Both the position numbers and the translations under genes were made by a program. The notes under the pieces were generated by a model. It was given only the letters and a program-made list of their open reading frames with translations. It made no database searches and was not told where the DNA came from. 64,000 nucleotides of DNA from Galbula dea (taxonomy: Eukaryota > Chordata > Aves > Piciformes > Galbulidae): positions 62,001-126,000 of the forward strand of contig VWZX01001133.1 in assembly GCA_013399015.1 (NCBI GenBank). Direction: 5' to 3'. Below are positions 23,776 through 36,500 of this stretch, one piece after another. Every line of letters begins with the position of its first letter. The first letter of the stretch is position 1.

Positions 23776-24099
23776 GTTTTCTCTGCAGCTCATCTCCATC
23801 AGAATGAAACTCGGATAGTTTAAATACCTGGGGTGGCTGGGCTTTGCTAACCTGTGGGACTAGATGAAAGCCCAAGACAAGAGCAGCTCTGCTGGGAGAT
23901 CAGTAAATCCCTGTAACCCCTGGCAAGGATTTGCTGATAAGCAGCTTGGTGCCAAAAGAATGTGCAACATGCACAGAACTCAGCACCTGAATTGAAAACT
24001 CTAAATTCAAGCCTGAGGCTTCTCAGGCTCCTACCCAAGAGTCGACGGGGAACTGCTGAATGCCAGCAGAGCCTGACAGGGTGTCAACCACTCCTCCCA

Positions 24100-24560
24100 G
24101 TTTGGTTGGATCAGCGGCAAACTAGTTGAGGTTATTCTGTCCACCTGTCCCGGGGAGCCTCATCCCTGCCGCGAGCGGGGAGGAGAAGGAGGAGGCACCT
24201 CCCGGGGAGTTCCCATTCGGGGCATTGTGGGAAGGCTTGGTGCGGCCGGAGCCTCACCTGGGGCGGGGAGGGAGGCAGGGCCGGGGGAGGGAGGTTGGCG
24301 GCCGGCAGGCAGCCGGGCCGGGCCCTGCCAGCCCTCCGCCAGCGCACCATGGTAAGTGGGGCCTGGGCCGCAGGTAGGGTGGGAGCAGCCATCGGCAGAA
24401 GCCTCCTTCTGGAAGGCCCAAGGACCCCCGTGTCCCTCGGGGCAGGCCCGGAGGGGGCTGTGCCCAGAGTGTTTGGGGACGCAAAGTCCCCAGGGAGGTG
24501 GAAGCCCTCTGGCCACGGCAGATACTCCCTGGCGTGGCCAGCTTGCGGGCAAGGCATGAC
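24100..24560 (+). promoter_or_regulatory. AP1S3: AP1S3 CpG-island promoter and 5'UTR
   Basis: There is an abrupt rise in G+C and CpG density compared with both flanks, around a start codon followed directly by a donor site. No TATA box is visible, as is usual for housekeeping-type CpG promoters. A GGCATTGTGGGAA stretch at 24221-24233 reads CCCACAATGC on the minus strand, one mismatch from the ZNF143/THAP11 core CCCAGAATGC. The transcription start cannot be fixed from sequence, but most of 24130-24351 is probably promoter plus 5'UTR. Confidence 0.8.
24349..24351 (+). CDS. AP1S3: AP1S3 exon 1 coding part: initiator ATG only
   Basis: The context GCGCACCATG is directly followed by the donor GTAAGTGG. 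Exon 2 opens with ATA CAC TTC (Ile-His-Phe), so exon 1 supplies Met1 and nothing else. An A at -3 favours initiation. This layout fits the AP1S gene family. Confidence 0.88.
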
Positions 24561-27500
24561 CCCACCGCCGTGCCACAGAATCTGCTTTCTGTGGGGAGGA
24601 AATACACAGGGATTTTTTTTTTTTCTTCCTGTTTTATGGGAGATCATTCTGCTGGAATAATCCGATTCGGCTTTAAGTAGAGGTAAAACGTGTTCGCGTG
24701 CCTGCTAGGGTTTTGCCGGCTGCTGCCAGAAGCTGAAATGCTCTTCCCCCAGCGGCTTTGAACAAGGTTTGCACCTGCTTTGAGGAAATGAAGTGTTCTG
24801 TTCTCTCCCTTTTCTGCCTCCTGACCCTTGGGGTGAGCTCGGGTCATGCTGTATCAGCCTTTGCTAGCCAACCAGGAGAACAAGTTTGTGCAGGGAGAAG
24901 GTTTATAAAGCCTTCCTGTAACTTGAGGAGCTAAGGTTCGAGTCGGCTCCAGTGCCTGGAGAGGGATCAGATGTGGTTTCACGTGGATCTGTGTCTTTTG
25001 GCTGGCTCTGGTGTCAGGGCAGTGGGTTTCCTTGTGCTGGGAGCGTGGGGAACAGCATTTCCCCGTGTGTATTTCCTGGTGGTGGGTACAGGGAGAGCTT
25101 GGGCAGCTCTCGTCTCCCACTTGTGCGTCTGCTCAACTGCCTGGTCTCGGGGGGGTTGTATGAGTTTAGCTCTGCTGTTCCATCAAATAATGCATCTGTG
25201 AAAGAGCCTGGGGCTCTGGTTCTGTTCCTGGTGTGGTGTCTATTGGCAACCAGACTACGTGTTTTGTGTCTGCTCAACTGCCTGGTCTCAGAGGGGTAGG
25301 AGAAGACTAGTTCTGCCTTTCCATCAAGTAATGCAGCTGCAAGAGAGCCTGTGGCTCTGGTTCTGTTCCTTGTACGTTGCCTGTTGCAACCAGACTAGAT
25401 GTGCGATCTTGTCCCGCGGCTGGGTAGAGGCAGCAGCAGTGCCTTGTAGCTTGGAAGGGGCCGCAGCTCTGCAGGTTGAAAGGCTGATGGGGAGGATCCT
25501 GGAGGAAGGCCCTTTGGCTCTCCAAGGCTGTGCTTGGTGGTGGTTGGGATCAGGAAAGATTGCTGTTGTTATTGTCTTCTGTTAAGCAGGATGACAGATA
25601 TCCTCAGAATAATGGATAGCTCTTCCCCAAGGAGGACTGTGGGCTCTCAAGCGGTAAGATGGTCAGTGATGCCTCTTAATTGAGAAACCATCTTGCTGCT
25701 TGGTAATTCAGACTTGGGGCAGGTTCTGCGAGCATGCCCCGAGCTCCTGTCTCACACAGTTTGCCTCCTGTGTGCATCCGTAATATCAGTTACTGGTAGT
25801 GCAGCCCAACAGGTGTCTCTCAACTTCTTCCTTCATCTGAGGCCACGCTGTGTTGTTTGTCTCTCTCCTCAAAGGCAGAGAGCTCTGTTGTTTCTCTTCA
25901 GTGGTTTAGCCAGAATGCTAAATATGTGTTAGTCTGGTGTATTTAGAGAGGTGTACCTGTCATTAGGTTTGCAAAGAGAATATGCATAGCACTGAATTTA
26001 CAGACAGCAATGCAGTCTCCACCCCTTAAGTCCCCATATAGATCTTTCTGGTTACACCCTGAGACAGCCCTACATATCCACTTCCCTCTGGGAAAAGTTG
26101 ATGTAAACAACCTGAGTTCCTATTTTGCCCTTGAAGGGCAGTAAATAAGGGAGCTGGTTTCAGGGAAGCTGATCTCAGAGCCTTCCCTGATGCAGGCACT
26201 TCACAAATGCCAGTTTTCCAAGCACTCACGATGGTCCCAGGGGAGCACTGCTTACCATAGTGCTGCTTATAGAAAATTTGGAGACTGTCTGCTGTATTGG
26301 TTGTTATAATTTTATAAGGTGAGTGTGCATTCTTGCAATTAATAATTCTTTTATTTTTTCCCCCTTTTCTGAGGTACAGACTTTTGCTGAGGTTATTATG
26401 CTGACTAGTGCTGTCGGCCTCGCTCTGTTGTCTTGTTGTAGAACTAGTGCTGATGAAAGGGTGCTTTATCAGGGTACTCTTCTGCTTGAAGACTGTCTGT
26501 CATCCAGTCTCATGAAGGGGTTGTCACAGTGGCTTATACCTCAAGAAATAAGGGTTACTGGGTTACAAACCAAGAATAAGCCTTATTGAGCAAAGAACTT
26601 TTCAACAGCTCATTTAAGCTCTTCCTAGATCAGTTCCCCTGGGGTTTGGGATGACTTAGTTGTGCTTGCCACTGTTTCTCTTGTGCTTTAATATCTGAAG
26701 GAAGGTATTTGTGCAGGTAGTCAGTGTCTTCACCAGACTTGTTTCAGTTGTTTGCCCTGTTGCAGATTTCCAGGGAAGCCTCAGGACCAAGAGTCTGTTT
26801 GGCAAAGCTAACTTCACACCCTGCTGAGAGAGAGCTTTTCTGCCTGGCTGCTGCTTTCTGACATGTTAAAAACAAAACCAGAAAAGGCTTTTTGGGAAAG
26901 AGATTAAATTCTACTCCGTGCCATGTATTGGTGCAGCAGAGAAACATGCTGTGAAGGATTGTTGTTGCAACAAAGGACAGAGCAGAGAGGAGAAGATCAT
27001 TAGTTTCCCCGAGGACATGTGTTGCTGTAGTCTTTCATGCCTTTAAGTCTTGCAACACCTCCCTCCTTGTGCCACTTTGGTGGTGTCAGTGTTACTGTCA
27101 TAGGGGTACATGGGTCTGCTTGTGTAGTGTTGAGTGCAGAACAGGTGCCTGCATAGCATAGGGCCTCCTTCTCTCTTACCTGTGCTGCTCATCAGTGCAG
27201 TGAGAAAAAATAGGGCTTGTGGGCATGATTTGAACCCCTGGAGAAAGATGAACAGAATCCCATTGAGCACAGGGATTCTAAAAATGGGCTAGGCCCGAAC
27301 AGAAAAGGAGTTAGCAAGCGCCATTTCCACTTAGCAAGACATCTGATACCAGTGACTGATCTAGAAGCTTGGGTGGAGCTACTGAAGTGACTGCAGGTGC
27401 TGACGCCTGCCTGGTGTTTGGAAATGAACTCTCAGCTCTTCTTGAATAGACTTCACTAAGTCTCAGCCTCAGAAGCTTTGTAACTTTGCTCCTTGAAAGG

Positions 27501-30500
27501 TCAGAGGCAAGGGAAGGGCACTGTGGTGCCTTCACATGGGAGGGTTTTTTCAAATACCTGATAAGGCAAAGTGAAAATGGGAATAAAAGAGGCTGCACCT
27601 TTAGCCAGAGTCCATGGGGCTAGATTTTAGCTCTGCTTCTTCAGGAGGTGTTGAAGGGACAGACTGGGGAAATAGCTCCTTGTGACTATATAAAGCACAC
27701 AGGGGCTACAGTGAATTAGGAGTAGTTCTCTGCAGCTTGTTCAGCTTCTCCTCTGGTGTCCTCCTCCTTATAGTAGCCTAATGAAGATTTCTACTGCCTC
27801 CCACAAATATGCAAACAAATAAACACACCTCTGTAAGCCCAGCCCAGGCAGCAGCAGGGGTGTGATTACCTGCATCTACATCGTAGGAGCTGTTTGAGAT
27901 CTGTGCTGGTCTCCTCTCTAAAGAGGGGCTGGAAACTCAGCTTTGCTGTTGGTGAGACAGCCTGCGAGGAGGAGGAGGCACAGAATGCCAGCATGGTGAG
28001 GGTTGGAAGGGACCTCTGGGAATCATCCAGTCCAACTCCTCTGCTAAAGCAGGGTCACTTAGAGCAGGTTGCCCAGGATCACCTCCAGGTGGGATTGGAG
28101 TCTCTCCAGAGAAAGACTCCACAACCTCTCTGGGCAGCCTGGGCCAGGGCTCTGGCACCCTCACAGCAAAGGTTTTCCTTCTGTTTCGGTGGAACTTCTT
28201 GGGCACAAGCATGCCTGTTCTGTAGGGAGGACATTGTTTGAAGGAATGCTATCAGCGGTGAGATAGGAGCCAAGGTTAGGAGGACTGGACCCGCTGGAAG
28301 CAGTGTTAGGCAGGAGCAGAACCAGAAGGAGCTTGTGGGCCACTTACAGCTTCCTTGAGCTTTGTTTTCTGATCCTTAGGGTCAGAAAGTGAGGTGCTTC
28401 AAGGTATTTTTGCTTTAGAACTCAACTCATCTTGATAGTTTTGTTTAACTCAAGTGAGGCTATCCAGAAGGTGGTTGGCTGGATTAGTGCTGTATGGTAT
28501 CAGTATCCTTTAAATGCTAGCACGCTGCTCAGTTTAAAATCTTCAGTAATAAGAAAAGGGTGACTTCTACATCATGAAAAGCATAAAACATATCAATGTG
28601 TAACTTTAGTCATGTGTGCCTGTGATGATCTGGCACAGCATTTATTGCATGGACTTTGGCTGTCTTGTTTAGGGGAAATTGTTCAGAAATGTTCCTGATG
28701 GAGATGAAGCAAGAAGGAATCCAGTGGCAGTGAGGCTGCAATGTGCTGCCTTGGGATCTTTCTGTTGCTGGTTTTTTTCACTTGTTTTCTTTTTTAGTTC
28801 TTTGCTTACATCACACAGACTAAGTACATGGTTTAAATGTTAAAGTTGAGGTTCCACAGTAGTTAACAAATATATCTGTCAGCTTCTGCACTGCCAGGAA
28901 TAAAAGTTTTAGTGACAGGTTAAACAAGGCAATTACTATTTTTAATCAAGTAGCCTGGTTTGGATTTTCCATAATTACTTTTAAAGTCCCTAAAACCCCT
29001 AGACTTGATGTATGAAAGGTCAGGAGCCAGGTGCAGCAGCAGAATACTAAAACACCTGTACTTGTGTGTTATCATTCTGTCTTTTCCTGATGTGCCTAAG
29101 TTGTTCATACGTTAGGTCACTAGTTGTCCATTCAATACATTTTTCTCATTTCACCCTAAACTCCTGGTGTTCCAAACCATCTGTGTGTTCACACTATAGC
29201 TATTCTTTTATTTTGGGGGGAAAAAAATCCCTCCCTCCAAAAAAAAAACCACAACCCACTACTAAACAAAGCAAAGACAAATGAATTTTTATTCTTCACA
29301 TGTTTTGGAAAGGAGGAAAAAAAGTCATTAGCTAATGGCTGGAATAATTTGAATGTTCATACTTTTTGAAAGAAACAATGTAATGAATGCAGGTTTTGTT
29401 CATTCTCTGATGTGATGTAAAAATAAACAGTAGCAAAAAGAAAAAAATCTGGGCAGCTGTGTTGGGAAATACTTTTGTGTTGGAGGAAAGAATGAAAAAC
29501 AGGAAAGGATAAGGAGAATATGAACTCAGCTAGATTAGAACAGGACCAGAAGATCAAGCAGACTTAGAATCATTAAGGTTGGAGAAGACCTCTTAAGATC
29601 ATTGAGTCCAACTGATAACCTAACCCTGCCAAGTCACCACTATGCCATGTCCCTAAGTGCCACATCTACACATTTTTTGAACACTTCCAGGGATGGCGGC
29701 TTCACCACTGCCCTAGGTAGTCTGTCAGGGCTTGACAACCCTTTTGGGGGAAAAAATCTTGCCTCATGTCCAACCTAAACTTCTGGTGCAACTTGAGGCT
29801 GTTTCCTCTTGTCCTTTAAGGTCTCCCCTTCAAGGGAGCCAGAATAAGTTAAAAAAGAATTTGGTAAGAAGTCTCTTCTCCCCCAGGTACAGCCAGTCAG
29901 TCTGGTTTTCCCCAGGCTTCTCTCAGCAGCTGTTGTCATGTCAGCAGCCAAAACTGTGGCTTTTTTTCATCTCCCTTCCCTTTTTATCTGGTCCATGAGT
30001 GTGTCTCCATTAGCATGTCACATATTGCCTACTGGCAGCAGCAGGCTTAAACAGAGAGGTTTTAAGGAGAACTTAGTTTCCGAGTTCTGCCAAGCTGTCT
30101 GGTTTAGGATAGACAATTCCTAATTTGCAGATGTTAATTAACTTGTGGATTTCAAGAATTGTTCTGGTTTACAGCGGTGACTTTGACTGGGAGGGCTCCG
30201 AACTGGATTTGGGAAGATTCCAACTGAAGCAGAGTCTAAACCCAGTGCTGCTGGAGTGACAGAGCTCCCAGCTGAGCAAATGCTTGGCCAAACCAAGTAC
30301 CTGGGAAGTAGAAGGACTCTTAGCTTTTCTCAGTCCTCTAGCTGCCATCTCTTCTGCCTTTCCTTCCCTGAGGCTCCTTGGAGTCCTCTCCCACCAAGGG
30401 ACCTGGAGCAGCCAGATGCCACAGAACAGGTTTGAAACCAGTCGGCAAATGTTAAGTAGGTTGAATTCCTGGAGGAGGAGAAGTGTTTCTAGTGCAGGTG

Positions 30501-33500
30501 GTTCTCACAGTGGGGTGAAAAAGCAACAGGCATCTGAGTTTGATACCAGGGAGCCGACTGGGAAGTGCTTGCTCAGTCTCGAGTGTGAAATGGCCAAATA
30601 GTGGGGGCGGCTGCACCAAAGAGGACCTCCAGTTTTGACAGGGAGCGGTCCAGGGAACAGCCTTGGGTGAACTGCTTATCAGATCACATCAGCCCATTAG
30701 CAAAAGGAGGGAAAGGGCTGCCAAGGACGGTGGAAAAAAAACCCCACAGTGTGTTTGTTTTACATATTTCCCTTACATTTGTTGTTTGTGAACGTGGAAA
30801 CCTCCTGTGTTTTGCACTTTTGATGTCTGTTCTGTTCACTGTTAAATTACTTCATGTCAAAGTTTACCACTTGAGTTTTGTAGCCCTGAATCTAGGGGTG
30901 GTGTTTGTTAACCTGGTAGAGGTTTGTGGATCTTAAGACAGAAGGCCCCGTAGCTTTCCAGCTTGTTCTGTAACTTAACAGCTGGAATGGGTTCAGAGGT
31001 GCATGAGAAGGAGAGAATGCTCAGGCTTAGAAATCTGGTTTGAATGCTTGATATAAACCTCCCTATTTTCCAACTCGAAAATAATGGCCTACAAATTTAA
31101 AATGCAGTCACTTAGGCTGCTTACTGACGTGCGTGGAGATCATTTTGCACAGTGCTGTAGGTGGTTGGGTCTGATTCAGTAAAACAAGCTAATAAAATTA
31201 CACTTGGCTCCCAGACCAAAGCTTGTCTCCTCCAGACTCTATGGTGAAGGCAGCTGGTGCTCTCATAGAAACTGTACTCCTCAACCTAATTCACTCTGAC
31301 TTGGACCTGAAAGTTCCCTCTAGCATTGCCTCAGGGTCTGGGGATGGTTGGTTACAGCCAGCGCACCCTGGAATGGCAGGAGAGGAAACCAAGCACCCTG
31401 CTTCAAAGGTGTTTTGCTTGAAGCAAGTTATTTGCCTTTGTTTTCCTCTGGAATTAGAACTTTTAAAGATGAGTCAAACATTGTAGGATAATCTACCTCT
31501 GTGTGTAGTTTGGCTGCTGAAAACCAACTAAAAATTCCTTAATCAAGAGCCATATTGGCATCTTCTGTGCCCAGGTGGCCAAGAAGGCTGAGAACATCCT
31601 GGCTTGGATCAGCACTAGTGTGGCTGCAGGACTAGGGCAGGGATTGTCTCCTGGACTGGGCACTGGTGAGGCCACACCTGGAATCTGGGGTTCAGTTTTG
31701 GGCCTCTCACTCCAAGAAGGACATTGAGGTGCTAGAGTGTGTCCAGAGAAGGGCAAGGAAGCTGGTGAAGAAGGATCTAGAGCAGAAGCCTTGTGAGGAG
31801 CAGCTGAGGGAACTGAGGAGAAAAGGAGGTTCGGGGAGACTTTCTCACTCCCTGCAGCTCCCTGAAAGGAGGCTTGGAGCCAGGTGGGAGTTGGTCTCTT
31901 CTCCCAGTAACAGTGATAGGACAAAAGGAAATGGCCTCAACTTGCACCAGGAGGGGTTCAGGGTGGATATTAGGAACAGTGTTTTCCCTGCAAGAGTGGT
32001 GAGGCATTGGCCCAGGCTGCCCAGGGAAGTAAGTGGTGGAATCACCATCCCTAGAGGGATTGAAAAGGAGCAGATATTGTGTTGAGGGACATGGTTCGGT
32101 GGTGACTTTTCAGTGTTAGGTTAATGGTTGGACTCAATGATCTTAGAGGTCTTTTCCAACATAAATGATGTTATAATTCTGTGATTATCACTATAGGAAG
32201 GCAAATATGTTTTCACAGTTGAGGAGGAAGGAACAGATGAGCTGTTTGATTTGTTTGTGCAGTACTTCACCATTTCCAGGTTTACTGGTGCATCAAAATC
32301 TTTCCAGTGAGCTGCAATGAAGAGAGCTCTGCAGGTGAGGCATGTTGTGGATTGTGTCAGTGTGGCTGGGCACAGCAGAGCTGAACTTAGTGCAACAACA
32401 TCTATTGCAGCTGGATGCCTACAGGAATTAAGCCATTTAACCTCTTGAGAATGCAATATTATTTACCTCCTAGAGAGTTCCTCAGATTTAATGGACTTAG
32501 GAAAAAAAAGGAAGACTCACAAGAGGAAAAGAGAAAAAAACAACAACCCCCCCCCAAAATTCCCAATATTTACTAAGTATCTGCAACTTTCTAATATGTT
32601 CTGTTACAGTAGCTCTCAGCTGGTCAATAATATCTACCTAGGCTTGAGGCACACTGTTGTGAAGTTAGAAATGGACTACGGGAGAAGCTCTTCTCTATTT
32701 TCTAGCTGTCTGTATTTCTAGAACAGTATAATTGCCTTCTGAGCTGTGCAGTTATATCCAATATATGGAACAGTGTGGGATGGGAGACCCAAAAGATATG
32801 ACTCTTTATGTTTAAGAACTTAAATGGATGTTTTCTGATTGTAAAGAATGTTGCCTGTGCTCATGAAAGTGGTGGTGAAACATCTACTGCATCTTTATAG
32901 GTGAGAGTGGAGTTTTCAAAGCCATTTTCAGTGGGGAGCAGCTCACTTTCCTCTGGTTGAAACATAACATCCTGAAGCAAACTAATTGGCAGAAAACAGT
33001 GGAACTATTCACAGTAATTCCTTGCTTGTTGGTATTTAACCTTTTAGAGGCATCAGGCTGCTCTGCTGGAGATAGATGTACTACTTGCAGGCACTCAGAT
33101 TTAAGATCTTTTGGGTTCCAACAGCTGGTCCTCAACCACAACACCCTCACATTGTCTTTCCCTCTTGAAGCACATCAGCAAATAGATTTCCTCCTGAGGA
33201 TGTCTCCAGGAGCATGATCTTGTTATGCTGAACATGCTGTCAGCTTTTGATAGGGCTTCCTTGGCTGATTCCCTGCCTTTTCACTTGGATCTGATCATCC
33301 TCCCTGATCAGATTTGCTGTGTTTTCAGCAATTTCTTTCTCGAATCACTGCTGCCTGTGCCTGATTGCTGTCAGATGGACACCTGCTGACCTGCTGCTCC
33401 CACCTGCAGAACCTCCACTCTGCTGTTTGAAATGCACTCATCTTGACAAAGGCTTTGGAGTTCCTGTGCTCTGCAGCAAGCAAAATAGTCTTTCACTCCT

Positions 33501-36500
33501 CCAGCTCCTCTCAGTGGACTAGTGTATGGACTGTAAGTACTGTCCCTTCATCTGCTGGGAAGGGGTGACCCTGGCAGCTGGACTGTTACCAGCTCAAAAT
33601 CCAACTGGTAGTAGGAATGGAGAAGGCAAGAAGATAGCATCATTGAGGTTGGAAAAGACCAACCATTAACTTATCACTGCCAAGTCACCACTTGTCCCTA
33701 AGTGCCACATCTACACGTTTTTGAACCCCTCTAGGGATGGTGACACCACCACTGCCCTGGCCAGCCTGGGCCAATGCCTAACTACTCTTTGAGGGAAGAA
33801 ATTGTTTCTAAAATCCAACCCGAACCTCACTTGGCATGACTTGGGGCCATTTCCTCTTGTCTTATCACTTCTTACATGGGAGAAGAGAACAACCCAACCT
33901 TGTTCCAACCTCCTTTCAGGAAGTTGTAGAATGAGGTGGTCTCCCCTTAGCCTCCTCTTGCACCAAACATGGTGCTTTGATCTTCACTGTAATCAGGCCT
34001 TGTGGTACTGCCAGCAGCCTGGTTGTTTTTTATTTAGCAAGATGGTCTGGAGAGTGTTTCAGGACTCAGTGCAAGGCAGCTACAAAATCCCTGTAATTTT
34101 ATCAGGCACATTAGACTAATGGTGACAGGAGCTGAGTTTCCAGCTGTAGATCCTGCCATAGGCACCTATGAATAAACCAATCCACCCTTTCCCAAAATGA
34201 TCCCACACTTGAAGTCTTTCTCAGTGCAGTCCGAACGCTTATCTCTGGATTACTCAACAACTATGTGACTAAATAGCTAGAGAATGGTTCTGAATGGTCA
34301 ATGAATGCTTTGTTTCAAATCCAGGATTGCTTGTTTTTCCTTTCTTTCTTTTCTGTAGAAGCTTCTCTGGTGCACCTCTCTGCTTGGACTTCACCAGACT
34401 GTAAAGTCGTTTTGTCTTTAGAGAAATGAGCGTTATAATCTTGATGGTAATCATGAAGGGTCACTTTCAGTCCTCACTGAGGAGAGGGAGTGATTGGAAG
34501 TGTAGGGATAGCAATAAGAAAACAGGAGAGAGAAGGGCTCAGGATGTAGATTGAGAAGGTCCAGGGAAGAGTCTGGGTTAAGGGGAATGTGGATATGGCA
34601 GGGACTTGCCAACTCAGCTGTTGGGAGTTTACAAGGATTGGAAGCAAGAGAGGAAAATGAAGCTCCTGTGCTTCTCCCTGCGTTGGTGGGAGTGTCCCTG
34701 TCCTCATGCACTGCCTGTGGGTGTGGTCAGACATCCTTCCTGTGAGTCCCTGGCCTATAACTGCTGGTACTGATGAGAAAAGTGATGGGAATGCTTGTCA
34801 AGAACAGGGCACTTCAGGGTCTTCAGCCACTGGAAGGATTCTGTCCCTGCTAGGTTATTTTTTCCAGCTCAGCAGAGGACATCCTGTTGGGATGGATGTC
34901 ATCCACGAAGATTTCCTGCCTCCTTAACACCATTTCCATGCTGGGGACAGATGACTTACTGTGCTGCTCAAAGACTTAGTGTGGTCAGTTGGTTTAAGGT
35001 GCTGATAAAAGTCTTTGTATCAATGCCAATTGATGCTTTTTTCCTAAAGGCCCCAGTGCTTCTCTATTTCAATAATGCTATGCTCATACAATGCTAAGCA
35101 CGAAAAAACTTCCTGGGAAATTATGACTAGCTTTAAAACTGGTATCTTAGAGCAGTGTACACATTGTGCTTTATTGAAGGTAACATCCTTAGTCACTGGG
35201 GTCTGCCCTTTGCCATCCCAGTCATCTGTGTTTCATTATCTGGTGATTTCTTCAGTAAAACTAGTGAAACTCCTTTTCCAAAGGAGTTGGTTTCTTCTGC
35301 TCCTTACAGCCTCTTGTAGGAACAAGCTGCTTTTTCGTTACCTGAAACAGTGCAATACCAGCATGGTTAGTGGTTATGATTTCTACCATAGCCTTGTGCC
35401 ACACCACATCCTGGATCTCCCTAGCCCTGCTCTAGGCTTTTATACCCTTCACTAAGGTGTCTGATCTTGCTGGAGGAGGGGCTGGGGCTCTCACCACCAC
35501 AATGTGTTCCTCAGGGAAGCAGCAGAACAGAAGCAAAGCTGCTGTTTGCATGAGGTGAGGGAGGGCAGGTGGGAGAGGATACAAAGGGGATGGATGCTGA
35601 AGGCAGAAGACACAGGAGAAGGGAGGGATCTCTGCTGCCTTGTTCAACCTCCTCCAGACCTCACCAGTGCCACATCCAGATGTCACGTCAGGGCTGGAGA
35701 TGCCTTTGCCAAGGTCTCTCAGCTCTCCAGCGTCAGGCAGAGGAATGTTCTTCCCCCTGCTCATTAACCATGTTGCTTTGTTTACTCTAGATACACTTCA
35801 TCCTGCTGTTCAGTCGGCAGGGGAAACTGAGGCTTCAGAAATGGTACACAACACTACCTGATAAAGAGAAGAAAAAGATCATTCGAGAAATCATTCAGAT
35901 TGTTTTGTCTCGCCACCAGAAAACTAGTAGCTTTGTTGACTGGAAAGACCTCAAGCTTGTTTACAAAAGGTGTGAGTAATTTGATAAGAACCTATAATTG
36001 CTATTTGTGTAGATAACACATGCTAGAAGGGGAAGACTAAAGCTTACTGTAAGAAAAATGGTAAACAAACCCCTTAGTGCTAGAGTAAGGTAGCAGGAGC
36101 CTGCTGTCAGCCATCTCTGTGTATAACAGCCCAGTGTCCCTGGATGAATGGGCAGGGTAAACTGTGGGGTGAAAAATACTTGCATGATCTGTCAGATGAG
36201 AAAAGTGGGAGCAACCTCGTCAGTGTTAATGGCTGAACTTCTGTCAGAAGGCTTTAGGCTTCACTGCTCCTTCTGGTTCCCCAAGGTAGCCTGTTGAGCT
36301 CTGCTGGGCTTTAACAGGGTCTTTGGGAGGCTGCAGGAGTTGTTCTGAGGTGCTCCCAGCGTATTCTCTCTGAAATACTTGTTGGTCTGAAAAGTATTAA
36401 TTCCCATCCTTTTCCAAACAAATCACTGGTCCCCAGTTACACAACTAACTGCATGTTCAATCGTGGGAGCTTGTAGCAAATAGAAGTAGCCTTAAGGTAC

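Larger units (their letters stand above)
17616..24100 (+). other. WDFY1 3'UTR and WDFY1-AP1S3 intergenic DNA
   Basis: The 3'UTR begins at 17616. Candidate AATAAA signals are at 18309-18314 and 18781-18786, with further AATAAA words near 19350 and 20388, so the cleavage site cannot be fixed from sequence alone. Two CR1 fragments (22312-22724 plus, 23530-23775 minus) lie before the AP1S3 promoter. I see no conserved coding exon. A short ATG-containing stretch with a donor-like GTAAGT at 22096-22125 matches no gene I know. Confidence 0.7.
24352..35790 (+). other. AP1S3: AP1S3 intron 1 (11.4 kb)
   Basis: Large first intron beginning inside the CpG island. It contains a 141-bp tandem duplication (25128-25405), CR1 pieces at 27979, 29566, 31545 and 33634, and otherwise unique sequence. 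No additional reading frame resembles a known protein. Reading frames seen within 31666-32085 are relics of the CR1 reverse transcriptase. Confidence 0.85.

Noticed and set aside
24132..24660. Several overlapping 115-170-residue frames on both strands in the CpG island
   Set aside because: GC-rich sequence has few stop codons. The frames are Pro/Gly/Arg-rich and low-complexity, and overlap the AP1S3 promoter and exon 1.
24930..24946. GGTTCGAGTC resembling a tRNA B box
   Set aside because: No A box at a suitable distance upstream, no cloverleaf pairing and no T-run terminator. A tRNA gene is not supported.
27205..27245. GATTTGAACCCCTGGAG, resembling the 3' part of a tRNA in reverse
   Set aside because: No matching acceptor stem or anticodon arm could be formed.
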